From Eupeodes corollae (lineage: Eukaryota; Arthropoda; Insecta; Diptera; Syrphidae), in the NCBI RefSeq assembly GCF_945859685.1, contig NC_079147.1, positions 146,716,645-146,780,644 on the forward strand: 64,000 bases of DNA, read 5' to 3'. Below are positions 1 to 10,197 of this stretch, piece by piece; within the stretch, counting starts at the first letter, position 1, and each line of letters begins with the position of its first letter. The translations under genes were made by a program, and so were the position numbers. The notes below the pieces were generated by a model. The model was given only the letters and a program-made list of their open reading frames with translations, did not search any database and had not been told where the DNA came from.

Positions 1-1041
1 GTACCTATACCATCAGTACACCACGCTTGAAAAAGTTCAAATGCCTGAAGCCCAACCTTTGTGAAATAATTAAAACAATGACGCACTTGAGAGTGGTTAT
101 TTAATGTGCAATTGCAAACGTTTTAAAGTGGTGGCAATTATTTGATTAAGGATGCCATTTAGCTAAAATATTTTTGACCTATGTATGTATATGGGACTTC
201 TGGTCCGGGAAAAAGCTTAACCATCAACATCATCATCGTCATCATCATCAATGACACCCACAGGAGTAATTAAATTTCAAAGCTTTTGCTAATTGAATTG
301 TTTAGAATATGGAACGATTGCCATTGCACCTTTTGTTTATATCAACTAATGTGCCTGCCCTGCAGTTGGTTTAATTGAAAAGTGTTTGATGATATTGTTA
401 CAGGAAGTATGCATTATAAATTCAATATTTTCCAAACATTTTCGCTACATGGTTATTAATTAATTTTTAATAGCTTACAGCTAAATAAAACAAATATGAA
501 ATGGTTATAAACGAAAAGCATTAAAGATTTTCCAATGGAACTTGAATAAACTGACATTTTCTCGAAAAGACTTTGCATTACTAACATTGACTGGACCACT
601 ATTTACAATGTTTGATGAATCTTGCATTTTTTTTAGTAAGCTCAACATTTTCATCACGGCAAAGTACAACAATCAGAAACATCTGCAAATTACAGAACTT
701 TCTACCGAAATGCGGTGTCGGTGTCCGAAACTTTGCATTAAGCACTGCATCCAATATTCGGTCCACATAATATCGCAACAGAGTCGGTAATTGGAGTATG
801 GATCTTTTACGCACCACGTGTACTCTAGTGGGTAATGTTCATACTAATAGACGCTGCAAATGAGCTTGAGCTTGAACTTTGAAAAATGTCAGAAATTTAA
901 AAATTTTAGAAAATACATAAATCTGATCTTTTTGATTTTTTTACATTATTTATTGTTTTTGATAATTGTGTATTGTTTATTAAAACCGACACATACTTTT
1001 ACAGTTTCAGGAAGAACAATTTTGAACTCTAATATTTCATA
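1..1041. other. AT-rich stretch without recognisable gene
   Basis: No gene or transposon family could be recognised here. A short imperfect CAT/TCA trinucleotide tract lies at about 222-252. Short ORFs at 542-790 (+) and 599-817 (-) overlap each other on opposite strands and neither resembles a protein I know, so they are not called as genes. Confidence 0.5.
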
Positions 1042-1390
1042 AATTTAGATTCAATGCAACCAATTATTCAAGACAAAATCCAAACTAACACTCACAAAAG
1101 CCCCATTAACATCACGCTGAGTTCTTCCGATTATGTCAATGTCATCAGTGGATGTTAGTAATTGGACAGACTTTTGAAAGATAGTGTATCTAGTTTTAAG
1201 GTGGCAGCTCTGTACTATTTTTTGAAGTACGAATGTAAAAAAGGCATGACAGCGCATCGTATTGCCTAAAACCATTTTTGACATTAAAAGGTTTTGTTGT
1301 TTCCAACCTTTATTACGCAGCGTGAGTTCTCCATGGTCATCCTGCACAAACGGACGAGTTTGGCAGGGATGTCAAAACTAGACATGGCTC
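1042..1390 (-). pseudogene. RTE-type LINE fragment (reverse transcriptase)
   Basis: Read on the minus strand, this stretch matches the RT region of the longer RTE copy at about 60480-60760: the QDDHGE, MRCHA and IGRTQRDVNG segments are shared. The YADD catalytic box has decayed to STDD. Only about 350 bp are left. The fragment stops exactly where the rosa element begins at 1393 and does not resume beyond it, so sequence was lost on that side. It is a dead fragment of an autonomous APE-RT retrotransposon. Confidence 0.75.
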
Positions 1391-1392
1391 TA

Positions 1393-2678
1393 AATGGTGA
1401 TTTTTTAAGAGCTTGAGAAAAAAAAAAAACGCATAAAATTTGCAAAATTTCATCGATTCTTTATTTGAAACGTTAGATTGGTCCATGACATTTACTTTTT
1501 GAAGATAATTTCATTTAAATGTTGACCGCGGCTGCGTCTTAGGAAAGTCCAATTTTGGGTAACTTTTTCGAGCATTTCGGCCGGAATAGCCCGAATTTCT
1601 TCGGAAATGTTGCCTTCCAAAGCTGGAATAGATGCTGGCTTATTTGTGTAGACTTTAGTCTTGACTTAGCCCCACAAAAAATAGTCTAAAGGCGTCAAAT
1701 CGCATGATCTTGGTGGCCAACTTACCGGTCCATTTCTTGAGATGAATTGTTCTCTGAAGTTTTCCCTCAAAATGGCCATAGAATCGCGAGCTGTGTGGCA
1801 TGTAGCGCCATCTTGTTGAAACCACATGTCAACCAAGTTCAGTTCTTCCATTTTTGGCAACAAAAAGTTTGTTAGCATTGAACGATAGCGATCGCCATTC
1901 ACCGTAACGTTGTGTCCAACAGCATCTTTGAAAAAATACGGTCCAATGATTACTAGCGTACAAACCACACCAAACAGTGCATTTTTGGGGATGCATGGCC
2001 AGTTCTTGAACGGCTTCTGGTTGCTCTTCACTCCAAATGCGGCAATTTTGCTTATTTACGTAGCCATTCAACCCAGAAATGAGCCTCATCGCTGAACAAA
2101 ATTTGTCGATAAAAAAGCGGATTTTCTGCCAAACTTTTCTAGGGCCCATTCACTGAAAATTCGACGTTGTGGCAGATCGTTCGGCCTCAGTTCTTGCACG
2201 AGCTGTATTTTATACGGTTTTACACCAACATCTTTGCGTAAAATCTTCCATGTGGTCGAATAACACAAACCCAATTGCTGCAAACGGCGACGAATCGACA
2301 TTTCACGGTCTTCAGCAACACTCTCAGAAACAGACGCAATATTCTCTTCTGTACGCAATGTACGCATTCGTGTGGTTGGTTTAATGTCCAATAAAGTAAA
2401 CTGAGTGCGAAACTTGGTCACAATCGCATTAATTGTTTGCTCACTTGGTCGATTATGTAGACCATAAATCGGACGTAAAGCGCGAAACACATTTCGAACC
2501 GAACACTGATTTTGGTAATAAAATTCAATGATTTGCAAGCGTTGCTCGTTAGTAAGTCTATTCATGATGAAATGTCAAAGCATACTGAGCATCTTTCTCT
2601 TTGACACCATGTCTGAAATCCCGCGTGATCTGTCAAATACTAATGCATGAAAATCCTAACCTCAAAAAAATCACCCTT
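1393..2678 (-). mobile_element. DD41D (rosa-type) Tc1/mariner element, copy 1
   Basis: A 1286-bp element flanked by TA dinucleotides (1391-1392 and 2679-2680), the target duplication of IS630/Tc1/mariner transposons. On the transposase-coding strand the start-side terminus begins AAGGGTGATTTTTTTGAGG and the far terminus, read inward, begins AATGGTGATTTTTTAAGAG. Those are the same imperfect inverted repeats seen in the copies at 41787 and 48984. One end abuts an RTE fragment and the other is followed shortly by a Helitron remnant. Confidence 0.93.
1492..2565 (-). pseudogene. DD41D transposase, frameshifted
   Basis: Same transposase as the intact copy at 41890-42975, starting at the same ATG (2565). 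The reading frame is lost around 2090-2150 and again around 1980-2030, giving three overlapping ORFs. About 12 bp are missing near the 3' end, in the stretch after GCGTCTTAGG. The second catalytic box (QQDGATCH) and the third (CDLTPLDYFLWG) are still legible. This copy cannot make a full transposase. Confidence 0.9.
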
Positions 2679-2759
2679 TACAACCGTGGTGGTTTAAAAT
2701 TACGAAACAAAATTACCGGAGATCCAACCTTCACTTGTAAATTATGCGGTGGTAAATCC

Positions 2760-3876
2760 AATGAGTTTAAAAACTCAGATAATTTACAGCCTCGGTAGCA
2801 TCACAAACGGTATAGATTTGTATGACGCCATGTCCCCTAGTAACAAATTTTGTATCTTGAGATTGAATTCGTTGAAATCCACATTGTTTACTGCTAAAAT
2901 TGCTCTTTCTGCTAGTCACTCATGATTTGTTTATGGTCTGTGTACATCGACCGGTAAATTTATGCATCCAGTTTCATCTGCAGTAACTTTTCCGTTGCCT
3001 ATATCTAACAGTTGTTTTGAGAATGTTACAGCGGATGGATCTTGAATGTTGAAGCATTTTAAGCATGCGTTGATCTCATCAGCGTACGTGAAACGTGGAA
3101 TAACGGGAAGTGTTTGTCTGAAATAACCTGAAAGAAATAACAGAGTGCCGCCAAATAGTCTGTTGTTGTTTTATATATCTTTAAATGACCTGTTTAACGC
3201 CTTAAGCGAATGTTTGTGTGCCATAGTGCATTCATCCCAGATGATAATTTTACACTGTTTCAGCATTATGGCCTTGGATGATTATTTTTTATATTGCATT
3301 TTGAATATTTAGTGGCACTGGAATGAGATGTTCTGTTTCCGTCCAATAAAGTTGCTTCAATGCCACAAGATGCAACAGCCAATGCGATGCCATTATTTAA
3401 TCGTATTTCAGCAAAAATAGCGAAATAAGGAATGTCTTGAATCCAACTTGTCCTGCCTACATTGTGAGCATGATGTGGTCATGAATGGTTCTTTGTTCTT
3501 CATTCATTAGTGGGACATTTCTAGCGATAATTGCTGCCATTTCTACAGTATTGTATTGTAGTTCACGGTTCAATTCAGTGCCTGTTAAATCAGATGCATT
3601 TCGATTTGGTGCTCAAAATTGCTGTCACTGAATATTATCGTAACATCGTTGATTAACATGTAGTCAGCACTATAGCGAATAGTAAGCGAATTTGTTTATC
3701 TGTACAGTTCAATCCTGCTTCAGTAAGCACCAAAAGCATATGCACGATTACACAATTCAAAAACTTCAGTGAATGTAGTTTTTGGTGGATTAATAGCACG
3801 TTAAATTTCTGTCCCGCTCGTGAAATGTACGTTTTCAAGAAGGACGGCTAAATGAGTAACTGCTGGATCTCGTTCA
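2760..3876 (-). pseudogene. Helitron helicase, C-terminal part (interrupted)
   Basis: Minus-strand translation in shifting frames gives hallmark pieces of the Helitron Pif1-like helicase. In coding order these are PAVTHLAVLLENVHF, NPPKTTFTEVFELCN, NEEQRTIHDHI, AVASCGIEATLLDGNRTSH (Walker-side block), IIWDECTMAHKHSLKAL (Walker B motif) and RQTLPVIPR. Helitrons replicate by rolling circle using a REP-helicase; this one has many frameshifts and stops. The coding continues at 7960-8530: the 4-kb element between them is a later insertion, shown by the duplicated CTCGTTCA. Confidence 0.88.
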
Positions 3877-4070
3877 GGGTCTATGAAATAACTCCCACGA
3901 AATAAGTCCCACTTTTAAAAAGGAAATAAGTCCCACCAAAATGAAATAATTTAAAAATTTACTTGAAATGAAATAATTCCCACTCAAAATGAAATAACTC
4001 CCCCTTGAATAATATATTTCTTAAATGAATTAAGTCCCATTTTCATAAACGAAATAAGTCCCACTAGTAA
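3877..4070 (+). repeat. Left MULE arm: array of GAAATAAGTCCCAC units
   Basis: The first about 190 bp hold at least six variants of a 14-bp motif, GAAATAAGTCCCAC or GAAATAACTCCCAC, spaced by A/T-rich linkers of 0-30 bp. The outermost units form the terminal inverted repeat. Arrays like this could be transposase-binding sites; that is inference. Confidence 0.85.
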
Positions 4071-4599
4071 CAACGTTTGGATTCGTAAATGGATTAAGTA
4101 CAAATCAATAAATGTTCTTATTATTAAGATGGAAACCGTTTCGGAAGGACCATCAGATTAAAATTATTGACCTTTATAAATGTCTTGAAGATCCAGTGCA
4201 TGGTATACGTTATTATAGTTTTAACGTGGCATTGGGATTAGTTGTATTTTGTAATGGTGATATTAGAAAACATGGAACACGAATTCCCATATTTCCTACT
4301 AAAAATATAATTAAACACTTACATACATACGTAATTACGTCAACAATATTTTTTAATATTGTTTTTCCAGTACTTAAGTTCGGTACCTAATTGTACACAT
4401 TTCTTTAAAGTTTTTTTACTATAGTAAGTATAAAGTAATTAATAATTAGAGACATGAGAGATAAGGACAAAAAATTATGGTTGTCTCTTTTACGAAATGT
4501 CCAATATATAACTTTTTGCATAAGGAAAAAAATGAGAAATAAAGCCATAATGGCCTTATATTTCATGGCTCTATCCTCCATAAAAAAAAATCATTTATT

Positions 4600-4849
4600 T
4601 ATCAGATAAATATTTGAAGGGTTTCATGAACTTCCGCAAGACAGAATGGACATACTATAGTTTACTGGTTTGATCAATTTTGTGAGCTTGCATTGTAAGA
4701 CAGCATTCACTGCAAATTTTCAAGTGCTTACAAGGAAAAAATAAGATATTTGGCTGCTTTATGAAACAAATCACACACATATTATTATAAATTGTATTCT
4801 GGTTGGTTTCACTATGGTTTAAAGACTCGTCTTCAATGTCCTCTTCCAA
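4600..4849 (-). pseudogene. RING-finger ORF carried by the MULE
   Basis: The minus-strand ORF from 4849 encodes a C-terminal RING of the C3HC4 kind: CVIC, then FPCKHLKIC, then SECC. The last zinc-ligand pair (CPFC) lies in another frame just downstream, near 4640, after a stop at 4655, so a small indel has broken the frame. Spacing resembles the C-terminal RINGs of IAP-like E3 ubiquitin ligases. It lies wholly inside the MULE, so I infer cargo or part of the MULE gene rather than a resident host gene. Weaker alternative: a separate degraded insertion. Confidence 0.6.
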
Positions 4850-5092
4850 ATATGATAATTTTTCAAAAAGATCTTCATCAGGCTCAATTTGTACAATTCA
4901 ATTATATTTTGGTTACACCAGTTAGCCAAGGAATTTAGAAGGAGTTATAGTACCTTGTAAAAGATCATTCTTGAATTTCTAAATCCTATCTGCTTTCAAA
5001 ACACAGGACTTTTTAATACGATTTTTTCCCACACTACCATTGGAATTCATCAATAGTTCAAATTTTCTTACTTTTTCAAATTCTTGCATCTG

Positions 5093-6505
5093 TAAAAAGA
5101 GGCTGGGATGCTACCCACACTGATAACTTCCCATCCCGTCTGTCGATTTGTCTTGCTTAAAAGTTTGTCTATATGTACTCGTATCAATTTTTACCAAATT
5201 TGCGTAATATTTTTTGTAGATTTTATTTTTTATAAAAAAACGGACTGTTGGATTTTTATATAAAATTACTGAATATCGAAAACAATATTTTCTGTGAAAT
5301 AAAATAAGTTTGAAGCTAATATTTTTAATTTTTGAAAAGCTATTTGAGTCGTAAATAAATTTTTACCAAGTTTTAGTATTGTTTTTTTTTAGAGTTTTAT
5401 ATTTTGTAAAAAATATGTCAATTCGAATTTTTTAAAAATTTTATAAAATGTTGAAAACAATATTTCTTATAAGAAAAAATTAATTACAAGCTATTATCTC
5501 AAATTTTTTAAAGATATTTGAGTCGGAAATCATTTTTTACCAACTTTTGTTAATTTTTTTTTCGGTTTTTATTTTTTTATAAAAAAAACTGTCAGTTCGA
5601 TCTTTTTCAAACTTTAACTGAATGTTGACAACAACATTTTTTGAAAGATAAAAATAAATTTAAGCCAATATCTCAAAGTTTTGAAAAGATATTTGATTCG
5701 AAAATCAATTTTTACCAACTTTTATACATTTTTTTTGAGGTTTTTTATTTTTTGTAAAAAAACTGTAAAAATGTTAAAAACAATATTTCTTATAAGATAA
5801 AATAAGATTGAAGCCCAAATTTCAAGTTTTTGAAAAGATATTTGAATCGATATTCAATTTTTACGAACTTTAAGTAATGTTTTTTTTAGATTTTTATTTT
5901 TTATAAAAAAAAACTGTCAATTAGATTTTTCTCAAAATTTTATTAGATGTCAAAAACATTATTCTTCGTTACACAAAATTGTTTTAGAGTCATATTTCAG
6001 TCGTAAAATATTGGAGGTGACAAATTTTTTTTTTTCAGTTTTATTGATTTATAAAAAAAACCGTTGTATTGATTTTTTTCAAAAAATATATCTGTTTGGT
6101 ATCACGTTACAATATAATATATAAAATTTAATTCAAAAGTCTAGCGTTTTTGGTTCGTAAGATATTTAGGGTTAACCAAAATTTTCACCTTTTTTTTAAA
6201 CTGCTATGGTAAAAAAAAACACCCACGCAAATTTGTTGAGAGCCCTTTCTGCATCTTTCTAAATTATTATCTGTATAATAAAATTTATTTGAAGTCGATA
6301 TCTCTTCTGGTTCTTGAGCTTTGGACGACGAAAAAACGTCGCGAACGTACGGACGTACGGACGTACAAACGTACGTACACACGCACGCACAGACATCTTT
6401 CTAAAAATCTTTTATTTCGACCTTGGGACCTTGAAACGTCGAGAAATGTCAAAATTTTCAATTTGACAAATCGGACCCTTTACAATAACTTCCTATGGGA
6501 AGTTA
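5093..6505 (+). mobile_element. HINE/DINE-1-like non-autonomous repeat, copy 1
   Basis: Shares both ends with copies at 10198-12005 (3' end) and 26274-27885 (both ends). It begins near AAAAAGAGGCTGGGATGC and ends in a hairpin (6486-6505, stem TAACTTCC, loop TATG). An 11-bp subterminal inverted repeat, TAACTTCCCAT, lies at 5124-5134 and reversed at 6495-6505. A CGTACGGA/CACACGCA-type microsatellite precedes the 3' end (6345-6394). The middle consists of about five diverged units of about 170 bp. This layout fits Helentron-derived HINE/DINE-1 elements; family assignment is inference. It has no coding capacity. Confidence 0.75.
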
Positions 6506-6746
6506 AAAATGCTAAAAATTTGAAAAAAGTAGCCTTCTTTGAAATGCTTTTTCCTATGACGCTATTGTAAGCTTCTATTGCAGACGTAGTGCGGATTTCA
6601 GAATCGAAAACTGAAAAGTTATGTGGACCGATCTGTAATAATGAAATCATAACACCTTTTTGTAAATATTATGTAAAAGGGAATATTGTACCTTTTGCAT
6701 CCATTGATTCTCAAAATATTTTATAATTTAAATCTATCTAAAGCGT

Positions 6747-7385
6747 TCAATTTTCCTGTAGTTGGAAGCTATCCGAAATGTGTATTCCAGGTAATAATGA
6801 AAGAGATAGAAATTTGTGATAAATTCTAGACGCTTTTTTATTTTGCAGAATATATTGAGCGAGCCTTTTGTCTTTCATAGTTTTAAATCGACGCAATGCC
6901 TGGCAATAACGGAACCAGCAACCAAACATTTTGAATCAGGGAAACTTTTTTTAATTGCGCTTCTCAATCCTGTTTCGTAATCTGTTATAAAAGTTGCTTG
7001 TGACAGATCAATAATGTTCCTTTGTAACTTAATAAATGCTGATATGCTTTTAGAGACTTTTTGGTCATCAGTACGAAAAGAAAGGGGAATACCTAAAATA
7101 GAAAAAATAATAAATATATACATATGTATACATAATATAAATCTATATATAGTTATGAATGAAATTAATTACCGAACCAAAGTATTCACAATGTAAGATT
7201 AATAGTTGTTTAAAGCTTCCTAGAGGAAGTACAGAAAAAGTACCGTCAATTAAAATATTTCTTTTCGAATTAACAGGAATGCATTTTTTCATCAGTTCAA
7301 CAGTTCTTTTGGGAACAAAAAACGCAATATGCAAAGTCTTTTTCTTGGTAGCGTATGTTGAAAAACTGACATTGTTTATTTCCAT
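6747..7385 (-). pseudogene. MULE transposase, broken
   Basis: Three minus-strand ORFs in different frames carry, in order, LIDGTFSVLPLGSFKQLLI (first catalytic Asp block), FITDYETGLRSAIKKSFPDS (second catalytic Asp block) and FGCWFRYCQALRR (equivalent of the conserved GC-F-H-QA block, with Arg in place of the usual His). This is the order and spacing of the MULE transposase domain. Frame changes near 6900 and 7090 and stops prevent a full product. The upstream coding part (toward about 7690) is not legible enough to define. Confidence 0.78.
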
Positions 7386-7675
7386 TTAATTTGGAATAAC
7401 CGAATTTATCATAAACTGCTTCGCCTTGGCAAACTTCCTGCACTTCTGCCGGTGTTTTGGGAGAATTTTTAAAATTTTTATTCGCAATATACTGAAAATT
7501 CCGCTGTATTTTATCAAAGACAATATTTTTGGTTTTGTTTTGGTTTCTGCAAAGACTTTATTAAGTAGTTACTTAATAAATAATAATTATCATGTAGGCG
7601 GTACTTACTCCATGCTAGTATTTACAAAAATATTGCGAATACTTCCAGCGCAATTGTTTTCAGTTGGCTTTTCAT

Positions 7676-7959
7676 TAAGACGTGAAATAAGTCCCACTTA
7701 AAACGAAATAAATCCCAGCAAAATATAAATTTAGGGGTATGAAATAACTCCCACTTTACAAAACGAATTTATTCCCACTCAAAACGAAATAAATCCCACT
7801 TAAAATAAAAACGCGTAATGAAATAAGTCCCACCAATTGACGAAATAAGTCCCACCTTTAAAAACGAAATAACTCCCACTTTCAAAATAGCAATTTTTGG
7901 TGCGACTTATTTCGTTTTTAAAATTGGGACTTATTTCGTGGGAGTTATTTCATAGACCC
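7676..7959. repeat. Right MULE arm: direct array plus inverted terminus
   Basis: About eight GAAATAARTCCCAC-type units run in the same orientation as in the left arm (7680-7890). They are followed by three units in inverted orientation (7909-7959) that form the terminal repeat. The right end can therefore fold back on itself, direct units pairing with the inverted ones around the spacer at about 7885-7908. Confidence 0.85.
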
Positions 7960-8530
7960 CTCGTTCATGAATTGGAAAACCAAAGATACGCCAAACAGCT
8001 TCATTGAAGCTGAGTTATAGGCCAATTTAATAAAGTGCTATTTCGTCATATTTATGAACCGGAGGAGCATTCACATTGGTATTTTCAACCCGAAATACAG
8101 CCATATCACTGCCTTTATTCACATACTTGCAAATGTATTTGATGCTCCTGATTAAACTGCAGAACCCAACATTAATATGAGCATTGAATGTTTTACTCAG
8201 CAGAGGCCAATATGGGAGTACCCAACTGTTAATATTTTAAACAAATTATTGTCTGCCATTACCGGGTTTTCTTCTACGATATGTTGGATATCAGTCTACA
8301 TTTGTGATCGTATCGTAAGTGAAATTTTTCGGAAATCTTTTAGTACAATTTCCATCTGCCATGCTAGGTGATGAACGATTCAGATTTCCACATAAGCCAT
8401 GAATCATGTTTATTGTAACAATATCATACAACATTTGATCAGTAGAGGGATCTGGAATTTTCGCAGAAAATATTTTATCCACTAACCAAACCAAAATTTG
8501 ATCATGGGGTAATCCCAGCTTTTATCCAGC
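7960..8530 (-). pseudogene. Helitron protein, part upstream of the helicase
   Basis: Minus-strand translation shows the Helitron-specific region between the REP and helicase domains: MIHGLCGNLNRSSPSM, FPKNFTYDT, FNAHINVGFC, KYICKYVNKGSDMA, EAVWRIFGFPIHER. The last residues join directly to the DPAVTHLAV block across the inserted Mutator-like element. Several frameshifts and stops are present. The REP endonuclease domain is not seen; the copy is truncated near 8530. Confidence 0.87.
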
Positions 8531-8689
8531 AAAATGTGGGACCGATTACATGTCATTTTTTAATGAAAATATAAGAAATAGATAAGAACCTATTCTGAGA
8601 CCTACCGAATGTAAATGCAAAATTTCATTGAAATTGGTTAAGTCGTTTCGGATGAATGTGGCAGCAAACACTGTGACAGGAAAATTGTA

Positions 8690-9170
8690 TATATTAGATT
8701 ACAAAAAAATGTCTAAATTAAACAAAATTGGCCGCTACACTTTTAAACAACCCAATGAAGCCGGGCATAATGTAAAAGTCAATTGGGAATGCTATAGAGC
8801 CATGATTAATTACTTTATCGGGTCTGAATTGGAACATGTTCGTGTGTATGATAAGGTTCTAACAAGACGGCGATATATGTATGCCATACACCTTACGAAA
8901 GAATCAACTTATTGAAGGTAATTTTTAAGCATTGTAGAGCTGTGGCTTGGCAGCCAAGATGATGTGATACAACACCACTGGATTTTTTTGTGGGGTCGTG
9001 AAAAGAATGCCGATAAATCCTAGACGATTGACGATTGAAGAAAAGATTCGACGCGTTATTCCTGACATACAAAAGTGGTTGAAAACCGGGCCTTTTGGTT
9101 GGCGTTTATTCATGCTTGAAGTCACATAATGGCAAAGCCTTATCTTTATAATTAAGGCAGATTCTTGGCA
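8690..9170 (+). pseudogene. DD41D Tc1/mariner transposase remnant
   Basis: Plus-strand translation gives NEAGHNVKVNWECYRAMINY, matching the DAVGRNVTVNGDRYRSMLTN block of rosa. A decayed QDG box follows, and then WQPR-CDTTPLDFF (third catalytic box, one frameshift from FLWG). The N-terminal DNA-binding half and recognisable termini are gone. The family differs clearly from the three 1.3-kb rosa copies. A jockey-like LINE 3' end follows at 9183. Confidence 0.68.
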
Positions 9171-9182
9171 TTTTATTTCTTC

Positions 9183-9919
9183 TTCGACCAACAATTTAAT
9201 TTTCGGGGTGTTCTATCCGAACGACGAGTATTTTGAAAGTGCACGCTTGAGCGGCTTCATTCCACCAGAGGGATTTCTCTTTTTAGACAGATGCGGTCTG
9301 ATACAGGATAGATTGGCAGTTCCGTTAATCTACCACGTCAGACGAAGAACCGTGGATAGGCGACTCCCGTACAATCGGGACGTCATGGCACAAGGCGGAG
9401 CAGAGCTCCTTTTGTTCAATAGGGCTGTGTCCGAACGGGACCGAACTAATAGGGTGAAGCAGGAGAACCAGTTCTGGTGGCTTCAAACGGCACTTGATAG
9501 TGGGAAGTCGGGATAGGGTTTTAAGCCTTGGCCGGCTTACATACTTGTTTTATAGTTTTAGGGTCTAGTTTTAAGTAGAATAGGCATGGTGGCACAAAAA
9601 TGAAAAAGAAAAAAAAATAAAAAAAACATGGAATAAAAAAAAAATTAAAAAAATTAAAAAAAGACAACAAAATATGAAAAACAAAAATGTTAGATAGTTA
9701 GATTTGCTGCTGTCTTTGTTCTAGTTTTGAGTAGTTTATAGGTAGAATAGGTAGTTTAAGTTAGCTTTAGTATTAAGCGTTATAGTTTAACTTAGAGTGT
9801 CCGTATGGGACCATTAAGTTAGTTGTAAGTTATGTATAACTAGGCTAGTTTTATGAATTTTTGTCTAGCTTTAAGAAAGGTTTAAAATTGAATTAATAAA
9901 AATGAATTAAAAAAAAAAG
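9183..9919 (+). mobile_element. Jockey-like LINE, 5'-truncated copy 1
   Basis: A 3' fragment of the LINE present in longer form at 48672-52891 (-). It contains the end of the RT ORF (to 9516; motifs VPLIYHVRRRTVDRRLP and RAVSERDRTNR), an A-rich 3' UTR and a poly(A) tail at 9909-9918. The tail abuts SINE sequence at the nucleotide where the other copy also meets a SINE. At 9731-9751 it carries the unoccupied form of the site that rosa copy 3 entered in the other LINE (TA at 9743-9744). No 5' target duplication is visible. Confidence 0.85.
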
Positions 9920-10197
9920 TTCGATGGACTGTAATGTGAGAGGTCTTGGATTCGATCCCTGCCTATGTCACCCAAAGTTTTTCTCACGGGTACTGCCTCT
10001 TACGAGGAATTGACAAATTCTCCAAGAGTAAATCTTGTCATGAAAAGTGCTTTCTCAAATTTGAAATTCTAATTCGGCTTAAAACTGTAGGTCCCTCGCA
10101 TTACTGACAACGTTACTTGCACACAGGAATGGTTGAGAGTTGTCAGTCACTAGGCCCTAGTTCTCAAACGGACTGTTGGGACACCCAATTTATTTAT
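9920..10197 (+). mobile_element. tRNA-derived SINE, copy 1 (head truncated)
   Basis: Begins inside the tRNA-related head. A B-box-like GATTCGATCCC lies at about 9949-9960 after GGTCTTG. The tRNA-unrelated body follows (CGGGTACTGCCTCTTACGAG, CATGAAAAGTGCTTTCTCAA, CACAGGAATGGTTGAGAGTT) and then an ATTT-type tail at about 10185-10197. The same body occurs at 48375-48671, 53404-53475 and 62305-62495. The 5' part with the A box is missing because LINE sequence directly precedes it. Not a functional tRNA gene. Confidence 0.8.

Larger units (their letters stand above)
3877..7959 (-). mobile_element. Mutator-like (MULE) DNA transposon with 8-bp target duplication
   Basis: A 4083-bp insertion in the Helitron. 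It is bounded by identical CTCGTTCA direct repeats (3869-3876, 7960-7967) and by inverted termini that start GGGTCTATGAAATAACTCCC at both ends and match for over 40 bp with little change. An 8-bp duplication suits MULE or hAT; the internal transposase remnant (6747-7385) points to MULE. The element also carries a RING-finger ORF remnant (about 4600-4849) and a HINE-like repeat (5093-6505). The near-perfect termini suggest it is younger than its host Helitron. It is no longer autonomous. Confidence 0.87.

Noticed and set aside
6345..6394. CRISPR-like or promoter repeats (CGTACGGACGTACGG)
   Set aside because: It is the microsatellite part of the HINE-like element, repeated at the same place in the other copies; the organism is a eukaryote.
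3877..7959. Assignment of the 4-kb insertion as hAT
   Set aside because: The 8-bp duplication alone would allow it, but the inner protein has the DGTF...DYE...CQALRR order of MULE transposases and no hAT motif.
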